A DNA stretch of 64,000 bases from Allohoeflea poritis. Its GTDB lineage: Bacteria; Pseudomonadota; Alphaproteobacteria; Rhizobiales; Rhizobiaceae. Shown here in pieces: positions 53,562-62,012 of this stretch (positions are counted from its first letter, which is position 1; every line of letters starts with the position of its first letter). Made by a program: the position numbers and the translations under genes. A model generated the notes under the pieces. The model was not told the origin of the DNA and ran no database searches. It was given only the letters and a program-made list of their open reading frames with translations. The stretch covers positions 43,738 through 107,737 of the forward strand of contig NZ_JAPJZH010000018.1 in the NCBI RefSeq assembly GCF_027889715.1. Reading direction: 5' to 3'.

Positions 53562-54352
53562 TCGGGTTTGCGTTTTTCGAGGAAACTGGCAACGCCTTCG
53601 CGGGCTTCCCCGGACACCATGGTATCGGCAAAGCTGTCCGCTGCCGCCTTTGCCTGCGCTTCGCGCTGCATCGCCGGCAGCGTCCGGATCAGCCGCTTGG
53701 TTTCGGCGACGGCGCCCGGCGCGCAGCGCCTTACTTGCGTGCGAACGGCCTCGATTTCGGCATCCATTGTTTCTGAACCGGATACGACCGTGTCGACGAG
53801 GCCAACGGACTTCGCTTCCGCGGCGCCGAGCGTCGAAGCAAGCAGCATAAGTCGCCGGCCCTCGCGTGCGCCCAGCCGTTGCAAGACAAAGGGAGATATC
53901 TGCGCCGGCGTCAGCCCGATCGTGGTTTCGGTGAGCGCAAAACGCGCGCCCTCTTCGGCAATAACCACGTCGCCGACGCAGGCCAGACCGAACCCGCCGG
54001 CCATGGCCGCGCCCTCGACCGCCATCACCGTCACCTGCGGCAAGGTGTTGACGGCATCGAACAGAGCCGCGGCCTCAAGGCTCATGGCGACGATGTCATC
54101 GCGGCTTGCATCGCCCTGGAAGGCGCTCTTGAACGCTTTGAGATCGCCGCCGGCGCAGAAAATACCGCCGCGCCCGCGAATGGTGACGCCCCTGATATCG
54201 CGATTGCCGGCAATGGCGTCACAGACGGCTTTCAATTCGCCAATCCGCTGACCGGTCAGTGGATTGCGTATCTCCGGCTGGTTGAACCAGACGGTCAGCC
54301 ATCCGGCTTCGTATTCGAGATCCATCGCTTCGGTTTGCGGCAGGTCTGTCAT
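53546..54352 (-). CDS. Enoyl-CoA hydratase/isomerase family protein, AtuE-like
   Basis: A 268-residue crotonase. Oxyanion-hole glycines are in FCAGGDLKAFK and VEGAAMAGGFGLACVGD, followed by FALTETTIGLTPAQISPFVL; the end (VASFLEKRKPEWAE) is the family's FxxKRxPxW. Between carboxylase subunit genes it would hydrate the glutaconyl-type product of carboxylation, as AtuE (isohexenylglutaconyl-CoA hydratase) or LiuC do. It is nine bases after the beta subunit gene and overlaps the alpha subunit gene, so it is in the operon. Exact substrate unknown. Confidence 0.88.
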   Translation of the reverse strand: MTDLPQTEAMDLEYEAGWLTVWFNQPEIRNPLTGQRIGELKAVCDAIAGNRDIRGVTIRGRGGIFCAGGDLKAFKSAFQGDASRDDIVAMSLEAAALFDAVNTLPQVTVMAVEGAAMAGGFGLACVGDVVIAEEGARFALTETTIGLTPAQISPFVLQRLGAREGRRLMLLASTLGAAEAKSVGLVDTVVSGSETMDAEIEAVRTQVRRCAPGAVAETKRLIRTLPAMQREAQAKAAADSFADTMVSGEAREGVASFLEKRKPEWAER

Positions 54353-54361
54353 GGTCGCCTC

Positions 54362-55981
54362 CTACATCCGCGCAACGCCGAAGGCGTTCGGCCGCAAGGT
54401 GCGGTTTCTAGATTCCAGGCACGTCTCCAGGCAGAAGCCCAGGACCTTGCGCGTATCGCGCGGATCGATGATGCCGTGATCGAGGCAACGGCCGGACGTG
54501 AAGAATGCGTCGGACTGCCGGTCGAAATGCGCGGCAATCATCTTGTGCTGTCCGGCAAGGGCTTCCTCGTCGACTTCTTCGCCTTTTCGCTGCGCCGCGA
54601 CACGCGCCACCATGGTCATCGTGCCGGCGGCCTGCTCCCCGCCCATCACGCCTGTCGTCGCATTGGGCCACGCGAACAGGAAGTCCGGCTCGAAGGCGAC
54701 GCCGCTCATGCCGTAATTGCCCGCGCCGAAGCTCGCGCCGATATAGAGCGTGATCTTCGGCACCCGCGCATTGGAGACCGCCTGGATCATCTTGGCGCCG
54801 TGCTTGATCATGCCCGCCTGTTCGTATTCCGTGCCGACCATGTAGCCGGTGGTGTTGTTGAGGAAGACGATGGGCATGTCCGCCTGGTCGCACAGTTGAA
54901 TGAACTGGGCCGCCTTTGTCGCACCGGCCGGATCGATCGGACCGTTATTGCCGATAATGCCGCAGGCGATCCCGTTGATGGCACCCTGCAGGCAGACGGT
55001 CGACAGGCCGTAGCGCGGCTTGAAATCCTCGAAATCGGAACCGTCGGCAAAGCGCGCAACAACCTCGCGGACGTCGTAGGGGGTCCTGTAATCCGCCGGA
55101 ACCACGCCTGCGAGTTCGTCCGGATCGTATTTCGGTTCCTCGAATGCGCGTTCGCCTTGCGGGGCCAGCCGCTTGTTCCAGTCGAGCCGGCGCACAACGT
55201 CGCGCGCAATGGCGATGCCGTGCGCGTCGTCCTCAGCCAGATACTCGACGAGACCCGATGTGCTGGCGTGCATTTCCGAGCCGCCGAGTTCGCGCTCGTC
55301 GGCCTTCTCGCCCGTGGCCGCGTGGACCAGCGCCGCGCCGGCAAGCGCCGCCATGCCGTTTTTCTTTACGCCGATCACGTAATCCGACAGGCCCGGCATA
55401 TAGGCGCCGCCCGCCGTCGAAGGGCCGTGCAGCACCGTTATGGTCGGTATACCCTCGGCGCTCAACAGGGCAAGGTTGCGGAACAGCGCGCCGGCATGCG
55501 CCCAGCCTTCGACCTTGTATTCCATCAGATTTGCGCCGGCGCTTTCTACCAGATGGACGAGCGGCAGCTTGTGCCGCCGCGCCAGGGCCTGGATCGACAG
55601 CACCGCGGGCAGGCTCATCTTGCCCATGGCGCCTGCCTTGATGCCGCTGTCGTCGACCCAGACCATGCAGCGCACGCCCGAGACGAAGCCGATGCCGACG
55701 ATCAATGACGAGCCCGGAACGCTTTTTTCCGGATCGGAACTGTCGACGAGATAGCCGGCCAGCGCATGCAGCTGCACGAAGGGCATGCCCGGATCGAGCA
55801 GCCGCGCCAGCCGCTCGCGCGGCGTGATCTGGCCGCGTTCCTCGAAGCGTGGACGCCGGCGCTCGGACAGCGCAACGGCCTTGGCCTCCAGCTCGCGCAA
55901 TTGCTCGACAAGGGCGATCATGTCGTCCCGGTTTTTGGCGAAACGGTCCGAGCCGGTGTCGATCTGGCTGACAAAACCCAT
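54362..55981 (-). CDS. Acyl-CoA carboxylase beta subunit (carboxyltransferase), AtuC-like
   Basis: A 539-residue carboxyltransferase with the tandem crotonase-like halves of the propionyl/methylcrotonyl-CoA carboxylase family: RERLARLLDPGMPFV near the start, HGPSTAGGAYMPGLSDYVIG in the N-half, NNTTGYMVGTEYEQAGMIKHGAKM and LYIGASFGAGNYGMSG in the C-half. It transfers CO2 from biotin to an enoyl-CoA. The neighbouring AtuA homologue marks it as AtuC-like and not leucine-pathway LiuB, though the two are hard to separate by sequence alone. Its start overlaps the AtuA-like stop by one base. Confidence 0.9.
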   Translation of the reverse strand: MGFVSQIDTGSDRFAKNRDDMIALVEQLRELEAKAVALSERRRPRFEERGQITPRERLARLLDPGMPFVQLHALAGYLVDSSDPEKSVPGSSLIVGIGFVSGVRCMVWVDDSGIKAGAMGKMSLPAVLSIQALARRHKLPLVHLVESAGANLMEYKVEGWAHAGALFRNLALLSAEGIPTITVLHGPSTAGGAYMPGLSDYVIGVKKNGMAALAGAALVHAATGEKADERELGGSEMHASTSGLVEYLAEDDAHGIAIARDVVRRLDWNKRLAPQGERAFEEPKYDPDELAGVVPADYRTPYDVREVVARFADGSDFEDFKPRYGLSTVCLQGAINGIACGIIGNNGPIDPAGATKAAQFIQLCDQADMPIVFLNNTTGYMVGTEYEQAGMIKHGAKMIQAVSNARVPKITLYIGASFGAGNYGMSGVAFEPDFLFAWPNATTGVMGGEQAAGTMTMVARVAAQRKGEEVDEEALAGQHKMIAAHFDRQSDAFFTSGRCLDHGIIDPRDTRKVLGFCLETCLESRNRTLRPNAFGVARM

Positions 55982-57765
55982 CAGCGTTCCCCCGTTGCGG
56001 CATTGCCGGCAAGCGCTGCCGGAATCTCGATCGGCAGCGCCAGCAGCGTCTGCGCGAAAGCCTTGCCCTGCGCATCGTTGCGCAGGCTGGCGACGCCGCC
56101 GCCGCCAAGCGCATTATGCATGACGATGTTCATGCCGTGAATTCCGGGCATGAAGAACCTTTCGACTTCGCCCTCCAGATAGGGCGCGAAGGCGGACGCG
56201 ATCGTACCATCCGTGAGGCTGCGCCAGATCCAGGGGATAAACTCCGGCCGGCGTGCAATGACACCGATATTGGCATCGTTGCCCTTGTCGCCGGAACGCG
56301 CCCACGCCAGCGCCTCGAGGCGGCTGGTGACGAGGTCGGTTTCGGCAGCCGGTGGCGGTGGGGCAGGCCGGTCGGGCACGACAGCGTCATGGAGGGCAGG
56401 GACGGCTGCCGCGTAACCGATATCGTTGCCGTCGATCGAGACGCGAACCGGCACGTCGCTGGCGGCAATCAGGAATGAGAACAGGCGCACGACCGGGGAG
56501 GGTTTCGGCCGGCCGGCACCGGTGAAGAAATGCAGTCCAGGCGGCGTTGCCAGCGCGCAGCCGGTGATTTCCTTTAAAAACAGTCCGACGGCGCGCGCAT
56601 CCGCGTGGCGCACGGCCGCCTTGACGCAGATCTCCTCGTCGCCCTTGCCGCCGGGGCTGCCCCCGAAGAGCTCGACGGCTGTCTCGCTATAGTCCGGCGC
56701 ACCAAGTTGCTTGAGCCGCGTTTGGGCGCGCTTCAGGCCGGCCTCGGCAAAGGCTTGCGCTTTCTCGCGCGCATTGCGGCCGTTGAACTGGAAGACGAAA
56801 CCGGCCCTGTAGCCGTCCATGAAGGTCGCCGAGACCTTCAGCCGTCCGGTCGGGGCGCGGCCCTGCGCGCCGGTGATCCGCACGCGGTCTTTGCCGGCCT
56901 GTTCCAGCACGACATGCGAGAAATCGCAGATCACGTCCGGCAGCATATAGGCCTGCGGATCGCCGATCTCGTAGAGCATTTGCTCGCCCACCGAAGCCCG
57001 CGATACGATGCCGGATGTACCGTCCGGCTTGGTGATGTCGAAACGGCCGTCTTCCTCGACGACCGCCACCGGGTAGCCGATTTCGGCGATATCGCCGGAC
57101 AGCTCCCAGTCGGTGAAATTGCCGCCGGTCGATTGCGGTCCGCATTCCAGCAGGTGACCGGCGAGCGAGCCGGCGGCCAGCCGGTCATGGTCGCCCTGTG
57201 TCCATCCGAACCGGTGAGTGCAGGCGGCCAGCACCAGGGCGCTATCCGCGCAGCGCCCGGTGATAACGATATCGGCGCCCGCATCGAGCGCCGCCGCGAC
57301 CGGAAAGGCGCCCAGATAGGCATTGACCGAAGCGACCCTGGACGCATCGGGAAAGGCGGTCCCGGCAAACATCTCGCGGCGATCGGAAAATTCCGGTGCG
57401 CGGGCTGCCAGATCGTCGCCTTCGACAACCGCGACTTTCAGCGTGAGCCCGGCCGCCTCGATTGCCTTGCGCAGCGCTTCTGCGCAGGCCGCCGGATTGA
57501 CGCCGCCCGCATTGGACAGGACCTTGACGCCTTGCTTCGCGATTTCCTCAAGGTTTCCGGCCATGGCGTCCGTAACGAAATCGGTTGCATAGCCGAGGGC
57601 AGGGTCCTTCATGCGCGCCCGCGCCATGATCGACATGGTGATCTCGGCAAGGTAGTCGTAGACCAGAAATTCGAGGCCGGGATAGCGCAGCAGCTGAGCG
57701 GTCGCATGCGGCGCCTCGCCCCAGAAGCCGCTGGCACCTGCGATGATCAACTGGTCCTTGGGCAT
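55981..57765 (-). CDS. Acyclic terpene utilization AtuA-like protein (DUF1446)
   Basis: A 594-residue protein of the AtuA family. The N-terminal DUF1446 region (about 1-445) starts PKDQLIIAGASGFWGE and has VKVLSNAGGVNPAACAEALR and ADIVITGRCADSALVLAACT; the C-terminal about 110 residues (LAWARSGDKGNDANIGVIAR, NIVMHNALGGGGVASLR) form the small ferredoxin-fold domain fused to AtuA. AtuA is essential for acyclic terpene use in Pseudomonas, but its reaction is unknown. The start is ATG 57765 behind GGGAGGA; TTG 57777 is possible. First gene of the operon, divergent from a TetR gene. Confidence 0.9.
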   Translation of the reverse strand: MPKDQLIIAGASGFWGEAPHATAQLLRYPGLEFLVYDYLAEITMSIMARARMKDPALGYATDFVTDAMAGNLEEIAKQGVKVLSNAGGVNPAACAEALRKAIEAAGLTLKVAVVEGDDLAARAPEFSDRREMFAGTAFPDASRVASVNAYLGAFPVAAALDAGADIVITGRCADSALVLAACTHRFGWTQGDHDRLAAGSLAGHLLECGPQSTGGNFTDWELSGDIAEIGYPVAVVEEDGRFDITKPDGTSGIVSRASVGEQMLYEIGDPQAYMLPDVICDFSHVVLEQAGKDRVRITGAQGRAPTGRLKVSATFMDGYRAGFVFQFNGRNAREKAQAFAEAGLKRAQTRLKQLGAPDYSETAVELFGGSPGGKGDEEICVKAAVRHADARAVGLFLKEITGCALATPPGLHFFTGAGRPKPSPVVRLFSFLIAASDVPVRVSIDGNDIGYAAAVPALHDAVVPDRPAPPPPAAETDLVTSRLEALAWARSGDKGNDANIGVIARRPEFIPWIWRSLTDGTIASAFAPYLEGEVERFFMPGIHGMNIVMHNALGGGGVASLRNDAQGKAFAQTLLALPIEIPAALAGNAATGER

Positions 57766-57795
57766 GCGTCCTCCCAATAGATGGATCTCTATTAC

Positions 57796-57813
57796 AGACC
57801 GAACATTCTGTTT
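57796..57813. promoter_or_regulatory. Candidate TetR operator between the atu-like operon and its regulator
   Basis: AGACCGAA (57796-57803), CA, TTCTGTTT (57806-57813) form an imperfect inverted repeat matching at six of eight positions. It lies 31 bp upstream of the AtuA-like start, in the divergent gap with the TetR gene, where an autoregulated TetR repressor would bind. Confidence 0.5.
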
Positions 57814-57884
57814 TTAAATTCTTGCCACGCGACCTGTCAAGGCGATATAAACACACGTCTCGCTCCAAGGGGGAAGCGGCAATT

Positions 57885-58517
57885 ATGTCGGATACGGTGA
57901 CACGGGAAGGGCCGGCGAAGATATCCAAGAAGGATATCAAGGCCGAGGCCATGAAGCGGCGCATCTGTGCCGCCGTTGTCGCCTGTCTCGATGAACTCGG
58001 CTATGCGGAAACCTCGATCAACAGGATCCAGGAGCGTGCCGGCGTGTCGCGCGGTGCGCTGACCCACCATTTCCCCACCAAACAGGCGCTTGTGGCCGAA
58101 ACATGCATGCGCATGCTGCACGCGGCGATGCGTCCGATGCATGCGGCCGGGGATGCGGGCGAGCGCCCCGTGCCGGCTGAAAAGCTGTTGATCGATTCCT
58201 GGAACCATATCGTCAATACCGCCGAAGGGCGGGCTTTCGTGGAAATCATCGTTGCCTGCCGAACGGATCGCGAACTCCACAGGGTGCTGGCCGATGACCT
58301 GCATGCGTGGGAGGCGGAGAGCGCGGCGGCAATCAGCGCACGCTATCGCGGCTCGGATCCCGCGGATGACGACGCAGCGCTGCTGTGGAGCATCAGCCGG
58401 ACTTTCTTCCGGGGTTTGCTGACGCATGAACGCTTCGTTTCGGACCCGGCCTATCTCGCCCGCATGATGGATCGCTTCGCCGGCATGATGAATGCGCATC
58501 TTCTGGTGCGGGATTAG
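57885..58517 (+). CDS. TetR/AcrR family transcriptional regulator of the atu-like cluster
   Basis: A 210-residue repressor-type protein. The N-terminal HTH is AVVACLDELGYAETSINRIQ, then ERAGVSRGALTHHFPTKQAL, the classic TetR motif with the HHF recognition end; the C-terminal about 140 residues are the ligand-binding helical domain. The ATG at 57885 is preceded by AAGGGGGAA. Its divergent position relative to an atuA-like operon parallels AtuR of Pseudomonas, which is induced by acyl-CoA intermediates, so it likely represses that operon. Its stop codon is also the first base triplet of a 302-bp repeat element. Confidence 0.9.
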   Translation: MSDTVTREGPAKISKKDIKAEAMKRRICAAVVACLDELGYAETSINRIQERAGVSRGALTHHFPTKQALVAETCMRMLHAAMRPMHAAGDAGERPVPAEKLLIDSWNHIVNTAEGRAFVEIIVACRTDRELHRVLADDLHAWEAESAAAISARYRGSDPADDDAALLWSISRTFFRGLLTHERFVSDPAYLARMMDRFAGMMNAHLLVRD

Positions 58518-58816
58518 AGCAAGTTGCGATTAGATTGACGCATTTGACCGCGGCGATTTTGGTCGCTGGTTAGGCGGGTTGCGCGCCGTGGTGTCACCCC
58601 ACCACAAGCGCGAGCCAACGACGCCAGGGGCCAAAATCGCCCGGCCCATTAACCGTTGTTATCCAATGGGTTCTTCCTTTCCAGGGTGGGGAAAATCGGC
58701 CCATCGGCGTCGTTGCGCCGCTTGCCCGATGCGCTGCATCGCGCTGCGCGACGCGCCTAACCGGCTGAACCGATTTTCCGCCATCAAATGCATCAATCTA
58801 ATCGCAACTTGCTCTA
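58515..58816. repeat. 302-bp MITE-like palindromic element with 33-bp terminal inverted repeats
   Basis: The left end (58515-58547, TAGAGCAAGTTGCGATTAGA...) and the right end (58784-58816) are inverted repeats identical at 32 of 33 positions. Partial complementarity continues inward (for example GGTTAGGCG on both arms) to a central stem CCCATT/AATGGG (58645-58670). Outermost TA dinucleotides on both sides could be a target duplication. It has no coding capacity. Such a non-coding element with perfect ends is the structure of a MITE. Confidence 0.85.
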
Positions 58817-58842
58817 GACAAAGGCCCGTCTGTTTTCGCTGC

Positions 58843-61242
58843 CTACTGCGAGAATTCGTAGCCCTCGGTCACCGGTTGCGGCGGCGAGCGGTGGGCGGTG
58901 AAATATTCCTGCTCGCAGAACCGGCTTGAGGGATCGCCGCCGAGGCATTTGCGCGCTCCCGGCAGCACCACCTCGATCTCCACTTCCTCGTCATGGACGA
59001 TATCGTTCCACCAGCGGTCGATGTCTTCTTCCGCGCGCTTGCCGGGCGGCAGCAGCGGATGGCTGTAGGGGCCGTTCGGCAGGCGCGGCGCGGCGACGGC
59101 GACCAATGTGGTTTCCTCGCCCGCCTCAAGGTCGACCGTCCAGGTCCGCTCCAGATAGACTGGGGCCGCATTCGCCCGGATTTGAAGACCCGCATAATCC
59201 TTGTTACCGGTGTTTTTCACCGTCACCTTGTAGACGCCGTGGAAATAGGTGGGATCGCACAGCGCACCCTTGCCGCTCGATTTCAGTTGCTGCTCCAGTT
59301 CGTCGGCTGCCTGCAGCAATGCCTGGCGCGTGCGCTTCTCGACTTCCTCCTCAAGCCGTTCGCGCAGCTCTTCCTCGGCCATGCCGGCTGCGGTCTGGAT
59401 GGTGATATCAACCGCCAGATTGCCGACATTGGTGGCGAGATCGGCCGTCGGTACCTGTGTGACCGCGGTTTTCGCCACTTCCTTTGCCAGCCCGTCGACC
59501 CCGTCGCGCATCATCTGATCGAGGTTCGGAATATCCGGCGGAATACCGGCCGAAACCAGGGCGGAATTGAGCGCGAATTCGAGCGTGCTGTCGGGAACGA
59601 TGTTGAAGGTCAGGGTCGCGGCAATGTCGACAACGCGGTTTTTCATCCACTGGTAGGACTTGCCGGTCCAGTCCCACGCGCCGGTAAAGAATTTGCCGAT
59701 TTTCTTGAGAGCATTCCTGTCCTTCTTGCCGTATTTCTCTTCCCACGTCTTGCAGCCGGGCGGCCAGCGCGCGACCTGGTGAAACGGCTTGAATTCCAGC
59801 GCCGTCATGCGGATCAGCGGCCGGCTGCCCTGAACCTCTTCCTTGGCATAGAATTCGAAAGGCTCCTGCGGCGGCGGCGCGGCGCCGTAATAGATCCGCA
59901 TCATGTTCGAAGGCTGGCCGACGACCCGGCCCGAGCCGGCTGCGACCGGCAGCACCCGCACGTAGAAGATCGCCGGTCCGCCGCTGCCCGGAAGGTCCGT
60001 GGCAAGGTCCTTCGGGTCGAAAGCGAACCAGCCTTCCTTGATATCGGCGATATCGGACGCGATGAGGCCTTGCGGTTCGATGTCGCTTTCCGATCCGTTG
60101 CCGAAGGGCGGATAGGGCAGGTAGCTCACCTGCCACAGGGCGCCCGAAGCGTGCGGCACCTTGCCCACCCGGTAATTCAGGCGCACCGCCTGATACTGCG
60201 CGTCCGGGTCGATCTCGAAATCGGCGGCGGTCGCGATCGAACAGTCCCCGCTGGCGCATTTGTAGAGGCTGGCACCTTCCGGATAGCTGTCCAGGGTATC
60301 GATGATGCCGACCCAGTTTGCCGTCAGCTCTTGCCGCGGAAGGGGTTTGAAGCGCTCGTAATTCACCGGCGGGCCGACAACGATGACATCGTTCCTCGGC
60401 GGTCTCGTCTGCAAGGCAGGTTTGGGCTTCCCGGCCACCCGGGGCGGTCGGACCGGCTTCGGCGTCGGGATCGGAATCACCGCCACCCCGATCTGCGGCA
60501 CGGTGATCGTCAGCTCGATTCCCGGTCTGGCGGGCGGCTTTCCCGGCTCCTTCGGCTTTTCAGCCGTTTCCGCTGCCTTGCGGCGGACGCAGGTGACCTG
60601 CTTGAAGCTGTTGCAATAGTCGGCATTGCAAATGCGCCCGTCTCCGAAAACCACCGACGGAATGCCATTCTTGCCGGTCGTTTCATCGCGGGTGAACTTG
60701 CCGGCCCGGGCAAAACCCTTTTCCCGGCAGAACAGGTCGGCGGCCGGTTCGCCGCAGTTCTTGCCCCAGTTGCGGCACCAGTCCAGGCGCACATTCCTGA
60801 TTTTCGGAAACCGGTAACGCGTGCGGTTCGGGCCGAGCACGACCGTTTCCATGTCTGGGCCGGCCTTGGGCGGTTTCCCGACGATCTGCCCGCCGTCGGG
60901 CTTCTTTTCCTTGACGGGTGCCGGTCTGGTGCATGTGATTGCCCGGAAGCCCGAACAGATCGGCGCCCGGCACAGGCGCCCGTCGCCGGAGATGACCGTC
61001 GGGATGCCGAAGGCGCCGATGCCCGGATCGATGATAAAGCGCGTCGCGCGCTTGTAGCCGTTCTGCTGGCAGAACAGGTCGGCAGCCGGCGCGCCGCATT
61101 GACTGGCAAAATGCTTGCACCAATCGAGCCGCACGCCGTTGATGGTCGGCGTTTCGAAGGTCCGCGTGTTTTCCTGCGCGGCCACACCATTGGCGGACAA
61201 CGCGGTCACGAGCACCAGGAACAAACCGAAGAAGCGTGACAT
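58843..61242 (-). CDS. Large secreted protein with two six-cysteine domains, function unknown
   Basis: A 799-residue protein. A signal peptide (FFGLFLVLVTALSANGVAAQ, about 4-23) is followed by two tandem copies of a six-cysteine domain: Cys42, 49, 58, 91, 96, 104 and Cys156, 163, 172, 205, 210, 218, with identical spacing. Each holds RLDWC, CG-PAADLFC and GDGR-C. Then come a Pro/Lys-rich linker (about 222-310), a mixed beta region (about 310-480), a helical part with a possible coiled coil (EEELRERLEEEVEKRTRQAL) and a C-terminal beta domain. No known enzyme motif. Possibly surface or matrix binding; that is inference. It lies next to a smaller secreted protein gene. Confidence 0.85.
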   Translation of the reverse strand: MSRFFGLFLVLVTALSANGVAAQENTRTFETPTINGVRLDWCKHFASQCGAPAADLFCQQNGYKRATRFIIDPGIGAFGIPTVISGDGRLCRAPICSGFRAITCTRPAPVKEKKPDGGQIVGKPPKAGPDMETVVLGPNRTRYRFPKIRNVRLDWCRNWGKNCGEPAADLFCREKGFARAGKFTRDETTGKNGIPSVVFGDGRICNADYCNSFKQVTCVRRKAAETAEKPKEPGKPPARPGIELTITVPQIGVAVIPIPTPKPVRPPRVAGKPKPALQTRPPRNDVIVVGPPVNYERFKPLPRQELTANWVGIIDTLDSYPEGASLYKCASGDCSIATAADFEIDPDAQYQAVRLNYRVGKVPHASGALWQVSYLPYPPFGNGSESDIEPQGLIASDIADIKEGWFAFDPKDLATDLPGSGGPAIFYVRVLPVAAGSGRVVGQPSNMMRIYYGAAPPPQEPFEFYAKEEVQGSRPLIRMTALEFKPFHQVARWPPGCKTWEEKYGKKDRNALKKIGKFFTGAWDWTGKSYQWMKNRVVDIAATLTFNIVPDSTLEFALNSALVSAGIPPDIPNLDQMMRDGVDGLAKEVAKTAVTQVPTADLATNVGNLAVDITIQTAAGMAEEELRERLEEEVEKRTRQALLQAADELEQQLKSSGKGALCDPTYFHGVYKVTVKNTGNKDYAGLQIRANAAPVYLERTWTVDLEAGEETTLVAVAAPRLPNGPYSHPLLPPGKRAEEDIDRWWNDIVHDEEVEIEVVLPGARKCLGGDPSSRFCEQEYFTAHRSPPQPVTEGYEFSQ

Positions 61243-61316
61243 CTCGTCCCTTCCTTGCAGGCAAGTCTACAATAGAAGGCTCGGAAACGGCAATTCACAC
61301 TGCGGCGGCGCATCAT

Positions 61317-61340
61317 AAAAAAACCCCGCCGGGGGCGGGG
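61317..61340 (-). terminator. Intrinsic terminator of the small secreted-protein gene
   Basis: CCCCGCC (61324-61330) pairs with GGCGGGG (61334-61340) around a GGG loop, followed on the minus strand by TTTTTTT (61323-61317). It lies 28 bp after the stop of the gene at 61369-61806, which is upstream on that strand. Confidence 0.85.
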
Positions 61341-61368
61341 CTTTGATTGATCCGGAGACCGGCGGGGG

Positions 61369-61806
61369 TCAGTTCTGCAGGATGCCGCCGCCGCCCAGGC
61401 CGATCTTGCAGCTTGCCTTCAGCGGCACCCAGTTGCTCAGCTTCTTGTGCTGCGGAGCCGAGGCGCGGTATTGCGCGTCGATGGGCTGGTGGATCTGCAG
61501 CGTTCTGGAATAGACGCCCATGAAGGTGCCGTTGCCGGTTGCCTTGGTCTGCACCATGTAGGGACCGGAGACGGTGCCGCCATTGCGCGCGATGTAGATC
61601 GGCACCGAACCTGCCTTGTTGGTGAAGACCCAGGCTTTCAGTTGCGCATTGGCCGGGCAGGCGTTCGTGGCCGGCGATTTGATTCCCATCTGGAGCTTGG
61701 TGACTTTCAGCTTGGGCGATCCGCCCTCCTGCAGGTCCAGGGCCTGGGCGCTGCCGGCTGCGGCTACGGCTGCGAATGCGATGGCTGCGAAAAATGTGGC
61801 TTTCAT
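61369..61806 (-). CDS. Small secreted protein of unknown function
   Basis: A 145-residue protein with a signal peptide (ATFFAAIAFAAVAAAGSAQA, cut before LDLQEG). The mature part is about 125 residues, predicted beta-rich, with two cysteines (NACPANAQL and KASCKIGLG) and conserved-looking stretches KLKVTKLQMGIK and KAWVFTNKAGSVPIYIARNG, ending in a glycine cluster. I do not recognise a family. The ATG at 61806 puts the signal peptide first; the longer frame begins inside an upstream basic run. A terminator separates it from the large secreted protein gene downstream, so the two are probably separate transcripts. Confidence 0.75.
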   Translation of the reverse strand: MKATFFAAIAFAAVAAAGSAQALDLQEGGSPKLKVTKLQMGIKSPATNACPANAQLKAWVFTNKAGSVPIYIARNGGTVSGPYMVQTKATGNGTFMGVYSRTLQIHQPIDAQYRASAPQHKKLSNWVPLKASCKIGLGGGGILQN

Positions 61807-62012
61807 GACGTGCCCCCGTCGGGTTCGGTGTTGATGATGCACACTATCATGACAAGGCGGCGCTGAACCAATATTGAACCCGCCATTAATCCGGCGTTCA
61901 TGCGCGAAGACCCGGATCGATCATCCCAAGATTCCTCACTTCGTTGTCTTACGGCCATTGGCGGGAGTTGCTATGCAACGGTGGGGTCTCCAGCAAACGT
62001 TCGGGTATTTCC

